From Ascoidea asiatica (taxonomy: Eukaryota > Ascomycota > Saccharomycetes > Ascoideales > Ascoideaceae), in assembly GCA_001600695.1 (NCBI GenBank), contig BCKQ01000001.1, forward strand, positions 251,916-315,915: a stretch of DNA of 64,000 bases, in the 5' to 3' direction. Each line of letters opens with the position of its first letter. Position 1 is the first letter of the stretch. The notes under the pieces were generated by a model. It saw nothing but the letters and a program-made list of their open reading frames with translations, had not been told where the DNA came from and ran no database searches. Below, in pieces: positions 49,301 to 58,938 of the stretch. A program made the position numbers and the translations under genes.

Positions 49301-49931
49301 TAGGTCAAGATCTAATTCTAAATCTAGATCAAGAACATCATCTGTTGAAAGAGAAAAAGAAAGAGAAAGATTTAATAAAAGGAGCAGATCTCGATCTAAA
49401 TCTTTTGACAATAAAAAAAAAAGATATGAGAATCGAACATCTGATAATCGAAGGTTTGATAATAAAAGGTATGATAATAGAAGATATGATAATAGAAGAG
49501 AAAAAGAATGGTCGAGATCAAGAAGTCCGTCAAGAAGTCCGGTCGAAGGAAATTCCAAAAGGTATGATAGAACAGATAGATATGATAGGTATGAGAGATC
49601 TGACAGATACGATAGAAATGATAGATTCGATAGATATGATAGATACGATAGAAGATATGAAGATAAAAATCGATACAGACATAGATATGATAACAGATAT
49701 GAGGAAAGATATGATGATAGATCTAAAGATAGATATAAGGGTATATCTAAGGATCGAAATGAAAGAAGCTATAGAAAAAAAGATCCGGATTTCGATGAAA
49801 GAGAAGATATTACTAAAGATAAAGCTAAAGATAAAGAAGAATTCAAAGAAAGAGATAGATACAGAGATGATAATTTAATTGATAGAGGAAGATCAGAAAC
49901 TAGACGAAGAAAATATCAAAAGAAAGATTAA
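46374..49931 (+). CDS. CWC22: Spliceosome factor Cwc22 with an RS/RYD-repeat tail
   Basis: Splicing factor needed for the first catalytic step. In metazoa it also loads the exon-junction complex. The open frame extends to 46329, but the first ATG is 46374, giving 1185 residues (S. cerevisiae about 577). The MIF4G domain covers about 114-330 and the MA3 domain about 500-600. The latter has the Cwc22 signatures FQRDIYLSMKSSI, CSQEKTYSEYYG and ILRNIGKIWGHIFSSD. INYFTAIGLGALTEKMR follows near 751. The C-terminal half is charged: poly-acidic (about 783-805), RS dipeptides (about 950-1062) and RYDR repeats (about 1060-1110). An RS-like tail is typical of animal Cwc22 and absent from the S. cerevisiae protein. 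Asn-rich insertions lie inside both domains. Confidence 0.88.
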   Translation: MDNQPIPSNQVEIPRIKPSENLVDPKESKELNTSNKSNKINELIEKRQKEKRISFLKEKKSFLEKQLKSLSNSKKFVPTVKLNQLKTEILEVEKSLEIEQNNNKNNENNKEIDKYSSIEFQKLNWKQNQKKIISLLNRLNLSNLQNISIELFKINLNKFKGILIKNIIEFQSQSNSIKSTQIFSSLISILNSKLPKIGELLIIRLLLNFIKNFKILLKFPQNVFDVNENEYINKIKLNLNINLLFIGNLFNFDIINANLILQILKILFNNNMSLKKNFNLLEISLNFLKNISNYLYNYNYKFNNNNKYEIINYFSNLFNYLQKTYLLNSLNSINSNKKIQFLIEDLFIQRKFKFNKSPRFYNNDLDLIEDDDKFIHDKFKLIFNFNDLNNNLLNNLPNNLIVLKLNNSIVNPKNNLNLFKFDPNFKKNDEDYNNFKYEILGTDDELESEEENQNQNQNQNQNKDDMNKDKKSGEETTNNIQETEIKNEKEIIEDLTETENLNFQRDIYLSMKSSIRADEAVHKIFKIINSNNKYNFNDDINKFNKKKLLKYKIIDVIIKTCSQEKTYSEYYGNILQKFILVNNYNKENELILLDYFKKFLNDSIISLSSNNNSQSEAGRSNRYNNSNNNILRNIGKIWGHIFSSDIIEWKEFFKEIKIDESSDSRMSLIRIFIRYLFEEIVEEKGIKILKERFFNEEKEEKEENEEKNKKGKLNKNNELIKSIDGLFPYIEKENINYDNIDEVINRLVFSINYFTAIGLGALTEKMRIEMKELQELREEMESEEEEDDDNDDDDDDDQEEEEERGEEEYQEKRENKLEKEENNNKYSSELSDDESDSSLYQSNRIRPLTRSESPLEEEKHEKVNEEENEEEIRNKRREILKERYRRELEINKSKSKDYNKDSELIRKERDEREEREEKENRMRKRLKELKEKRRKQEHDEEEVKTNDEIQIRSRSISRGKSENRSRSKRNWSRSLSRSRSNSKSRSRTSSVEREKERERFNKRSRSRSKSFDNKKKRYENRTSDNRRFDNKRYDNRRYDNRREKEWSRSRSPSRSPVEGNSKRYDRTDRYDRYERSDRYDRNDRFDRYDRYDRRYEDKNRYRHRYDNRYEERYDDRSKDRYKGISKDRNERSYRKKDPDFDEREDITKDKAKDKEEFKERDRYRDDNLIDRGRSETRRRKYQKKD

Positions 49932-50102
49932 GAGTGACGAGCATTAGTTTGTAATTGAAAGTCTGTATTCATGTTTGTACTATAAAATAAAATAATTTTT
50001 AAAAGCATCAGAAACAGCAGAAACAGCAAAAACAGCTGAAATTACTGAAATATAAGCAAAATACAGGTCAGACCATGGCGTATTATCTAGGACACAAAAT
50101 AT

Positions 50103-50147
50103 CACGTGTTTAAATTACAAAGAGACCATATATCTGGGTAGCACGTG
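50103..50147. promoter_or_regulatory. Pair of CACGTG E-boxes upstream of SDS23
   Basis: TCACGTGT at 50102-50109 and GCACGTGT at 50141-50148, 39 bases apart, about 830-875 bases upstream of the ATG. Candidate bHLH (Cbf1/Tye7) sites. Confidence 0.45.
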
Positions 50148-50254
50148 TTAGCTTGAAGACTTGTTTGTGGTTTGCAGTATTAAACGTGAGAGTACATGAG
50201 CACGGTGAACGCGGAGTTTCCAGCGTTTTAAAACAGATTTGCTCTGGGGGAGCT

Positions 50255-50284
50255 GGAGATTTCTGGAGGGTTCTGGAGAGTTCC
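50255..50284. promoter_or_regulatory. Heat-shock-element-like array upstream of SDS23
   Basis: In-phase units gGAga tTTCt gGAgg gTTCt gGAga gTTCc. The TTC units are perfect and the GAA units are degenerate (GAg). Phase over six pentamers is suggestive, but binding strength is uncertain. Confidence 0.45.
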
Positions 50285-50977
50285 GGCGGAGGTCCGCTGA
50301 TTCTGGCGGACGAGGAGCAAAAACGAAATGCAAATTACAAACCCAGAGAGGTCTGAACGCTGCTGAGCTCTCCCGCCCGGTCCAAACAGACTCAAATCTC
50401 TCTTCTTTCTTCACTGCCACTTCATCCAACTCAATTCCCTGTTTCTCAGCTGCTCGAATAGAATAAAATATATTAACTAAATATATTGTATTAAATAAAA
50501 AATATATCTATTATATCAAATATATATCAATTATTTACTCAATCAGGTATTGAAACAGACTTAAAACCATATTAAAATACTTATCAAACTACTTATCAGA
50601 TTGAATCAGACTCCTTCAGAATACATCAATATATATCAAAATTTATCAAAAATATAATTTGAAAGATTATCAATATTTAACTTGCAGAATTTATCCTTTA
50701 ATCATACGATCAATAATACTTTAATATTCCTAAAATTTTATTACTAAATTTATTCCTCCACTTTCTAAATTTAATTGACACTCTATCAGTTTTTCATTAA
50801 ATATTTCAATCTAAGTTAAATTAATATATTAGACATTGGTTAATTGTTATAATACACATACTGTTATCTATATATATTATTATTTTCTAATCTATTTTAT
50901 CTTTATCATTTTATTTATTCATATATCAATATATTAATACACTAATATATCAATATATTATTATTTATATACACAAA

Positions 50978-53020
50978 ATGTCTAATCAAAATTCAAATAA
51001 TTCTTCAAGACATGCTTCTGTTTATGATATTATAACAGATTCAGTTTCTCAATCTCAACCTCAATCACAATCCCAATCTCAATCTCAACCTTCAAATGAT
51101 GATTTAAATGATTCTGCTTTGATCTCTGATGATAACGCTTCAATATCAACAACTTCCTCTTCTCAAAATATTAATTCTAATTCAAATATACCTCCTCAAT
51201 CAATATCTTCAAATATATCCTCAAATATATCTCCAAGTATATCCTCTTCAAATAATCCTTCAAGATCCCATTCAATTCAAAATAATCATTCTTCCCATCT
51301 TTCTTCACATTCCACTTTATCAAATCATCATTCTCATATTAATAGTAAACAATTTCAACAACAACCTCTAATAACTTCAAGAGATTGGCAAGATGTTAAA
51401 TTAATTCATCTTGTTGAACAGGCAAAATTAATCTTTATTAAATCTGATATTTCTGTTGAAGAAGCTTTTAAAACTTTAATTAATCATAATTTGACTTCAT
51501 TACCTGTTGAACAAATTGATGAAGAAACTAATTTACCCAAAGATTCTGAAACAACTTTTGATTATACTGATTTAAATACTTATTTATTATTTGTCTTAGG
51601 TAAAATTAAATTAGATTCTCCACCTTCTCCATCTATTCAATCTTCAACAGAATCTTCTATATCTTTAACATCTTCAGCATCTTCAACATCTTCCAACTCC
51701 AACTCCAATTCCAGTTCCAGTTCTATTCCTACTTCTGTTCCTCAATCTTATAATCTTAATCATAATCTTAATATTAATAACTCTGATCAAATTTCAAAAC
51801 AATTATTTCTTAAAGCTCAAAAAGGTTATCAATTACCTGTTAATTTTGTTTGTCAATTAGCTCAAAAAAATCAATTTATTAAATTAAATGAAAATACTAA
51901 AAATTTATCTGATGTTGTAGAAATTTTAGGTTCTGGTGTACATAGAATTGCAATTGTTAATTCAAATAATAAAATTACTGGAATTTTATCACAAAGAAGA
52001 TTAATTAAATATATTTGGGAAAATTATTCGATTAAAAGAAATTTTCCTTCTTTAGATTATATTTTTCAATTATCTTTAAATGATTTAAATATTGGTTCTA
52101 ATTTTGTTATTTCAATAAATGGTGATCAACCTTTAATTGATGCTTTAATTAAAATGCATATTGATAAAATCTCTTCAATAGCTGTTGTTGATAGATCAAA
52201 TAATTTATTAGGTAATATTTCTGTAACTGATGTTAAACATGTTACCATGGGTTCTCAATCAAGATTATTATATAAATCTTGTTTACATTTTATTTCAGTT
52301 ATTTTAAATTCAAGAGGTTTAGAAGATGGTAAAGATTCTTATCCTGTATTTCATGTAACAAGATCAAATTCTTTAGGTAAAGTTATTGCAAAATTAGTTG
52401 CAACTAAAGCTCATAGATTATGGATTGTACAACCTTCTCATCATTCAAATTCTTTTTCAAATCAATCAACTTCTTCAAATAATTCAAATAATATTAATAT
52501 TAATATAAATAATTCAAATATACCCTCAATTATAAATTCAAATCAAGAAATAGATCCAGTTTCTTCAGATCTTTCAATAAATCCAATAAATACTGCTACA
52601 ATTGCTGCAAATTCAATTCCTTTACATTCTCCATTATCTCAAACAACAAGTGCTTCTTCATCATCTTCTTCTCTTTCAAACTTAAATTCAAATTCAAGTT
52701 CTAACTTAAATTTGATTCATTCTCATTCTCATCCTCATTCCCATAATCATGTTCATAATCATAATCATAATCATTCAGCAACTTCTTCAAATCCACCAGT
52801 TCCAATAAAACCATCTTTAATTAGTTCAGAATATGAAGGTAAAGCAGGAAAATTAATTGGTGTTGTTTCAGTAACTGATATTCTTGGTTTATTAGCAAGA
52901 GCTTCTTCAAATAAACTTATTGATCCAACAACTGCAAGAAAACAAAGAAGAAGATCTTCAAGTAGCGCAAGTATTTTATCTCAAGCTCATTCAATTAAAT
53001 TAGAACCTTTCGAAAAATAA
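50978..53020 (+). CDS. SDS23: CBS-domain protein Sds23/Sds24
   Basis: Member of the Sds23/Moc1 family. It has four CBS domains related to the AMPK gamma subunit and inhibits PP2A-type phosphatases in nutrient and mitotic control. 680 residues (S. cerevisiae about 527). The Ser/Gln-rich head (1-132) leads to RDWQDVKLIHLVEQAKLIFI at about 134. CBS1 and CBS2 are separated by a Ser-rich linker (about 215-260). LGSGVHRIAIVN, LSQRRLIKYIWENY, ISSIAVVDRSNNLLGNISV and LVATKAHRLWIVQ are family signatures. A long Ser/Asn/His insertion interrupts CBS4 (about 485-610), including a perfect (His-x)10 tract at 581-599. The start ATG has an ACACAAAATG leader. Confidence 0.92.
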   Translation: MSNQNSNNSSRHASVYDIITDSVSQSQPQSQSQSQSQPSNDDLNDSALISDDNASISTTSSSQNINSNSNIPPQSISSNISSNISPSISSSNNPSRSHSIQNNHSSHLSSHSTLSNHHSHINSKQFQQQPLITSRDWQDVKLIHLVEQAKLIFIKSDISVEEAFKTLINHNLTSLPVEQIDEETNLPKDSETTFDYTDLNTYLLFVLGKIKLDSPPSPSIQSSTESSISLTSSASSTSSNSNSNSSSSSIPTSVPQSYNLNHNLNINNSDQISKQLFLKAQKGYQLPVNFVCQLAQKNQFIKLNENTKNLSDVVEILGSGVHRIAIVNSNNKITGILSQRRLIKYIWENYSIKRNFPSLDYIFQLSLNDLNIGSNFVISINGDQPLIDALIKMHIDKISSIAVVDRSNNLLGNISVTDVKHVTMGSQSRLLYKSCLHFISVILNSRGLEDGKDSYPVFHVTRSNSLGKVIAKLVATKAHRLWIVQPSHHSNSFSNQSTSSNNSNNINININNSNIPSIINSNQEIDPVSSDLSINPINTATIAANSIPLHSPLSQTTSASSSSSSLSNLNSNSSSNLNLIHSHSHPHSHNHVHNHNHNHSATSSNPPVPIKPSLISSEYEGKAGKLIGVVSVTDILGLLARASSNKLIDPTTARKQRRRSSSSASILSQAHSIKLEPFEK

Positions 53021-53772
53021 TCAATCAATATTATAATCACCATTAAATTTATTATCATAAAATTCAAATATTTTTTTTTTTTTTTTCTGTTCTTTAGTAA
53101 AACTTTTTTTTTCTTTTTTTTTAAAAATTTATTTAATCATTATTTCTATTCAACTTTAACTTTGACTTAACCTTTAGTTTAACTTTTTTTTAATAATCTT
53201 ATAATTATTCTCTTTCATTTTATTTTATAAGTAATAAATTAATAAAAGCAATATTAAAAAGTAGAAATTTTTTCAATCAGTATCAATGAATTATAAATTA
53301 TAAATCTTTAATTATGGGACATTATTTGAATTTTTGTCCCAAATCTGCAAAACTGATTAAAGTTTAATTTAAATGTGTTCCAACGTAGAAAAATGTAAGT
53401 GCATGTATAAAATTTTTACCATGCTTGCGGGTTTTATCACCAGCCTTTAAATGCTCAGCCGTATACGTGGCGTCTGAAACTTTACTCCACAAAAAATATT
53501 TTGATAAAATCAGAAACAATCTACTTGATATGATTTTAATCTTATTTATCGAAAATTATTAATTTAAATGATTCAGTTAAATGATTCATATAATTTTTTA
53601 TTATATAGAAAAACTGGAAAAAGAAAATAAAGCTAATAGAGAAAAAGAAAAATTATGATAAAAATTTATTTTGAAAAAAAAAATGAAAACAAATTATCAT
53701 AATTTTTATTTTTTAAAATATTGAAAGAAATATAAAAAATGAATTTTAAACTTAAAGAATTGAAAAGTAAAA
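53021..53772. other. Convergent SDS23/permease 3' region
   Basis: 752 bases, T-rich then AT-rich, with a small patch of more mixed composition at 53360-53490. No gene was seen. Confidence 0.55.
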
Positions 53773-55446
53773 TTAAGCTAACCAAAACCAGAGTTTTTCC
53801 CACATAGTTTTAGGAACACGTTGTTCATAATGCTTTTCTTCTTCTTCAACAGCTTCTAATCCTGTAAAAACATCAATTTCATCAACTTTTTTATAAAATT
53901 TTAAACTTCTTTGATAACAAAATTTATGTCCTAACCATAATACTAAAAATATTGGAATAGTTATATAAGCTGCAACAAAATCAGATGCATTCCAATTACT
54001 TGGAAAAAATACCGCATATCCATTAACTAATGAAAGAATTGAAACAAAGGCCATGGCAAAATAAGTATTATAAGGTTGAAGTATAGTTTTATATGGAACT
54101 CTATCCCATAAACCATTAAATTTAACTGCTTTTCTCCATCTAATATATGTTATAGTTATAACAAGCCAATTAATAAAACCAGAAACTGTTGTAATATTAC
54201 TTAACCAAGTAAAAACATCACTAGCAGAATTAGAGCAATTAAGATATGCTAACATTGAAACTGCAGCTGTTGCAATTACTGACCAATATGGAACACCATA
54301 TCTATTACAATTACCAAAAAATTTTGGTGCATCACCTTGTTTTGCCATTGCAAATAAACAACGAGTAGCTGATAAAAATAATGAATTACCTGCACTCCAA
54401 GCACTAGTTAAAATAACTGCATTAACAATATGATCTAAAGCTGGAATTCCTGCATTTTTAATACCAACAACAAATGGTGAAGCTGCTGCATTACTTTGAC
54501 CAGCATTAATAGCTGCTAATAATCTTTCATCATCAGAAGCAACAATTACACTAATAACAAGAGATCCTAAAATATAAAAACAAAGAACTCTGTAAATAAA
54601 TCTAGAAGTTGCTTTCTTAATATTTCTACGAGGATCTTTACTTTCTCCACTACCAGAAATTGCAATTAATTCAGGACTTAAAATAAATGCAAAACCAGAT
54701 TTAACAAGAGCCGTAATAAAACCTAAGAATTTACCTGTATTTCCAGGTTTTATATGAGCTTTAAAAGCTCCTGGATGTTGCCAATATCTAAAACCTAATC
54801 TATCATGATTTGGTCCACCACCAAAAAATAAAACAATTCCAAGAATAATTAAACCAATAATTGCAATAACTTTTATTGAACCAAACCAAAATTCCAATTC
54901 ACCATAAATTCCAACTGCAAAACAATTTAATCCAATTATAACAATTGTTAAAATTGTTATCCAAACTGCTATATTTACATCATCTGTCCAATATTCAATA
55001 ATAAAACCACCAGCAGTTGTTTCAGCTGCTACAACAATTGCATAAGTATACCAATAATTCCAACCAGTTGCAAAAGCTAATGAACGATCAACATATCTAT
55101 CAACATAACCAGAAATTGCCATACCTTTTAATGGTAAAAATACAACCATTTCACCTAAATCATTCATAATTGTCCACATAACAAAAGAAATTATACAATA
55201 TGATAAAAATAAACTTGCAGGACCACTATTTGAAAGAGAAGCACCAGAACCAATAAATAAACCAGTTCCTATACAACCAGAAATTGCAATAATTTGAACA
55301 TGTCTTGATTTTAAACCACGATGAACATTATTCTCTTCACTTTCATCAAAGATTACATCATCAACAACTCCAACTTTTGTTGATTTAACTGATTCAACAC
55401 TTTGAATTTTATTACCTTTTTCAATATCACTTATTGAATCACTCAT
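53773..55446 (-). CDS. DIP5: Amino-acid permease, YAT family, Dip5-like
   Basis: Plasma-membrane proton-coupled amino-acid permease, probably for acidic and related amino acids. The open frame extends to 55536 but starts there at TTG. The first ATG (55446) gives 557 residues beginning MSDSISDIEKGNK. Twelve helices start at HRGLKSRHVQIIAISGCIGTGLFIG, quoted here in two parts: HRGLKSRHVQ, then IIAISGCIGTGLFIG. The extracellular GGGPNHDRLGFRYW and PGAFK segment and the C-terminal EIDVFTGLEAVEEEE match Dip5 best from memory. The acidic N-terminus and Lys residues offer ubiquitination sites for Rsp5-adaptor control. A 2.7-kb upstream region suggests complex regulation. Substrate specificity is inferred. 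Confidence 0.85.
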   Translation of the reverse strand: MSDSISDIEKGNKIQSVESVKSTKVGVVDDVIFDESEENNVHRGLKSRHVQIIAISGCIGTGLFIGSGASLSNSGPASLFLSYCIISFVMWTIMNDLGEMVVFLPLKGMAISGYVDRYVDRSLAFATGWNYWYTYAIVVAAETTAGGFIIEYWTDDVNIAVWITILTIVIIGLNCFAVGIYGELEFWFGSIKVIAIIGLIILGIVLFFGGGPNHDRLGFRYWQHPGAFKAHIKPGNTGKFLGFITALVKSGFAFILSPELIAISGSGESKDPRRNIKKATSRFIYRVLCFYILGSLVISVIVASDDERLLAAINAGQSNAAASPFVVGIKNAGIPALDHIVNAVILTSAWSAGNSLFLSATRCLFAMAKQGDAPKFFGNCNRYGVPYWSVIATAAVSMLAYLNCSNSASDVFTWLSNITTVSGFINWLVITITYIRWRKAVKFNGLWDRVPYKTILQPYNTYFAMAFVSILSLVNGYAVFFPSNWNASDFVAAYITIPIFLVLWLGHKFCYQRSLKFYKKVDEIDVFTGLEAVEEEEKHYEQRVPKTMWEKLWFWLA

Positions 55447-58104
55447 TTTGAATAATGAAAATAAATTGAGTTTTTTAAATTCACTTTTAGTTTTACTTTC
55501 TTGTGTTTCTTTTTTATCGATAAAACTTATAATCAAAGATTATTTATTGATTTAAAATCTAAAAATTGATAAGTACAATAGATAAGAATGTTTTGATAAG
55601 AAAAGAAAATATTAATCAATTTGAAATAAAATAAATTTGAAGGATCTGAGATTATATTTATAATAAAATGATTTTTGAAATAGATTTATTTTGATTGAAT
55701 ATCTTCATTGTAATTAATTGATATTGAAAAAGTATTCATATAACTTTAACTTTTAGATAAATGTGAAAAAAAAAAAATTTGAATATAAATTTTTATATTA
55801 ATATTAAGCTATAAGCTAATTATATTTTTTCAGATAACTTAAATTATGAGTTTCAAATTATCCTTTGGATAGCTAGTATAAAAAAATATTGATAATGTTC
55901 GAACTTAATTACGATAAACCAAAGATCAATTTTAAAAAATTAAGGGTGGCATTGATAAGAGCATTAGGTAAATACTGATGTAAAGACCATTACATATACA
56001 TTTATAAGTTTAAATAGGTAGATAGTAGTATAAATATTTGAGCTGATAAGAGAAAAAAAGAATTTACTAGAGTATGGTTAGTATTATTAGTAAATTTGGG
56101 ATAAGGGGACTTTTTTTTAAAACTTTGTAAAAAAAAACTGATTTAAATTTGGAATTTGAATTAATTGTAATTTAAAAATTGTTTATCAGGAATGGCATTA
56201 TCGTAAATATGCAAAGAAACAAATCATATCAAACCAAATCAAATGGACCTCAATTGATATTTTTGAATTCAATTCCTTTTTTTTGGGATTTAAACCAGAT
56301 ATGTTGATTTACTATTAAATTATAATATTGATCATGATAGTGATTATGATAGGGATTATGTTAGTGATTAGAGAACGATTGTCAAAATAAATAATACTAT
56401 AATAAAAGACTCAAAGGTTCATTTTTAACATAATAAAGCAAAGTTTTCAATAAAAAACAAGGAGTTGATGTATTCAAAACCATACTGAAAGCCACAAAAT
56501 ATATCCCAAATTGTTGTAACTTGATAGATAGATCAGCCAAACATGTTCATAATTTTGAAAACTTGTAAAAAAAAAAACAGTTATTTTTCTATAAATGAAC
56601 AAACCAAAGAAAAAAAAGTTTCTTTCGTGTAGTTGATATGTATGTAGCATGAGTTTTGTAGTTGTGAGAAGGATAACATTTGATAATATTTAGTAGATTA
56701 ATTTTAGTTAAAGTTTGTTTTTTTAGTGTGTAAATTGTCTTTAATTAGTGTCAAATTGATAAGGTTAAAGCAAGAATCGATTGATAAATGCAAAAATATC
56801 AAACTTGGACAATTGTTTTCAATAGTTTTTAATAGAAGATTTTGAAAACTTTGAAAAAAAAGCCCTGTATTATTTATTAAGTCTATTAACTCTAATTAAA
56901 AGTTAAGAGCTTTAAATAAAATTATGCACTAAATTCAAGATAAAGAAGAGGAAAAAGAAATAATAAATAATATAATTAATTTAGAGCTTAAGCTAGTAAT
57001 ATACTTAAATAGTTATTAATTTGATTCCTAAAAAGATGTTGAAAGTTGAAGAACTCTCCTAAAATTACCATTACTGAGATTAAAAGTGGATGTTGTACAG
57101 TATATTTTCTCGATATCTGAAGGGAAATTTTATTGAGTATATATGAATACGATTATTATGGTTCATATCATTTAGTTCGATTATTTAATAGTAGCTTATC
57201 GGTTTGAATTTAATGATAATACTTTTTAGGAAATGTATGGCAACTTGGATAATTCAAAAAGAGCCTTAATTTTAAATATTTTATTTATTTTCATTCAACA
57301 ATACAATTTCGATATTTCAATTTCGATTATAATTTCAATTTTAATGAAAAATAGATATAATTAAGGGTTTTATGAAATAATTCAATTTACTTAAACTAAA
57401 TTAATTAAATTCTTTTTTTTTTTAAGTTCTTTTTTTATTTCACAGCCATGGAATAAAAAGGCAAAATAATTTAATATTTATTTGTAATTTTAGAATAAAA
57501 ACAAGTGATTGAGCCTAGAGAAGCCCAATTTATCCATAATGTATCCAAAAATCGAGTAAAATTTTCTTGAACTGATTTAATCTATATTTTATTGTTTTAT
57601 TTACTATTTTCATTTCATTATTCTTTATTTTTTTTATTTATTTTACTTGTTTATTTCACTTGTTTATTTCATTTATTTAATTCCTTTGTTTATTTTATTA
57701 CTTTGTGGATATATGATTCCGGATTAGGAAAGAAAGCCGCGAAATTAGGTCAGTCAAGATAAGAATACTCGGGCAGAAAAGTAATAAAACAGGACAACAA
57801 ATACAGGACAAAATTAAAAATGCGGACAATAAAATCCTGTATAGGGCAACCCTTACCTATATTACGGACATCTAGTTAATATATCAGCTTCAGGACAGCC
57901 AGTCCGAACAGGGCTCGATTTGCCATGACTCAGTCAAATCTTGGGCTCTTTTATCGATTATCGAAACTCGAAGACAATAAATAATAAGAGAAGTGACAAA
58001 TTTATTGATTCAATCTAAATAGAAAATGTAATTAACATAATTAATTAATTTAAGATCAGTAGTAGATTCAATTATTGTACTAGTTTGTTTATATTCTTTT
58101 AATA
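55447..58104. other. 2.66-kb divergent DIP5/PRO3 promoter region
   Basis: AT-rich for about 2.2 kb. A GC-richer island at 57715-57970 upstream of PRO3 contains repeated GGACA units, GATAAG (57758-57763) and a Gcn4 site (57926-57932). I see no gene or RNA in the stretch. Confidence 0.55.
57926..57932. promoter_or_regulatory. Gcn4 site (TGACTCA) upstream of PRO3
   Basis: ATGACTCAG, a consensus RTGACTCA core, 173 bases upstream of the PRO3 ATG. Amino-acid biosynthesis genes are typical Gcn4 targets, so motif, position and gene function agree. Confidence 0.7.
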
Positions 58105-58938
58105 ATGACATTTGAATCTCCAGTTCTTTGTATTTTAGGATGTGGTACAATGGGTACTGCAGTTCTAAATGCAATTTTACAAGCTGAAAAATTTAAAGGT
58201 TATCCAACAAAATTCTATTGTTGTGTAAATTCTAAGAAATCTTCAGATAATTTAATTGAAAAATATGGTAATAAAATAATATCAACTTATGGTGATATAG
58301 ATAATAAAACCTCAGTTAAAAATTCAGATATTGTTATTGTTGGTTGCAAACCATTTTATGCAGAAGAAATTTTAAATAATGTTAAAGAAGAAATTAAAGA
58401 TAAATTAATTATATCATTATGTGCAGGAAAGACAATAAATTTTTTTGAAAATTATTCAAAATATGTTTCAAAAGTAATGACTAATACACCTGCAAAATTT
58501 GGTTGTGGAATGGCAGTAATTGCTTCAAATGATTTAGCAAATGAATATTTTGAAGATTTAATTTTTAATTTAATTAAACCTGTTGGTGATGCAATTAAAT
58601 TACCTGAGAAATTAATGGATGCTGCAACTTCTTTAGTTGGTTCTGGTCCTGCTTTTTGTTTATTAATGTTAGAATCTTTAATTGAAGGTGGTGTTCAATT
58701 AGGTATTCCATATAATGATGCTAAAAGATGTGCTTCAAAAGTTATGGAAGGAACTGCAAAAATGTTACAAGAAACTAATTTACATCCTGCTGTTTTAAAA
58801 TCTCAAGTTTGTACTCCTGGTGGAACCACCATTGGTGGTTTAATGGTAATGGAAGATAAAAATGTAAGAAGTGGAATTGCAAGAGCTGTAGAAGAAGCTG
58901 CTTTAATCTCCAAAAAATTAGGAAACCCCAGTAAATAA
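58105..58938 (+). CDS. PRO3: Pyrroline-5-carboxylate reductase
   Basis: Final enzyme of proline synthesis: reduces delta-1-pyrroline-5-carboxylate to proline with NAD(P)H in the cytosol. 277 residues (S. cerevisiae about 286). It has the Rossmann nucleotide motif LGCGTMGTAVL (about 10-20), VGCKPFYAEEIL, MTNTPAKFGCGMAVI, the SLVGSGPAFCLLMLESL substrate and dimer region, and the family signature VCTPGGTTIGGLMVME near the end. The start is the first ATG. The promoter carries a Gcn4 site. It is followed 383 bases later by CPS1 on the same strand. Confidence 0.97.
   Translation: MTFESPVLCILGCGTMGTAVLNAILQAEKFKGYPTKFYCCVNSKKSSDNLIEKYGNKIISTYGDIDNKTSVKNSDIVIVGCKPFYAEEILNNVKEEIKDKLIISLCAGKTINFFENYSKYVSKVMTNTPAKFGCGMAVIASNDLANEYFEDLIFNLIKPVGDAIKLPEKLMDAATSLVGSGPAFCLLMLESLIEGGVQLGIPYNDAKRCASKVMEGTAKMLQETNLHPAVLKSQVCTPGGTTIGGLMVMEDKNVRSGIARAVEEAALISKKLGNPSK

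Larger units (their letters stand above)
49932..50977. other. SDS23 promoter region with a GC-richer island
   Basis: Two CACGTG boxes (50103-50108, 50142-50147) precede a GC-richer island (50190-50460) with a heat-shock-element-like array (50255-50284). A long AT-rich leader with many ATATATCAA runs follows to the ATG. Frames at 50148-50466 are not genes. Confidence 0.6.

Noticed and set aside
49345..49878. 177-codon Ile/Asp-rich plus-strand frame
   Set aside because: Out-of-frame shadow of the Cwc22 RYDR repeats.
50148..50466. Three overlapping frames in the SDS23 promoter
   Set aside because: The minus-strand one begins at TTG. They overlap one another and the heat-shock-like array, as expected for a GC island.
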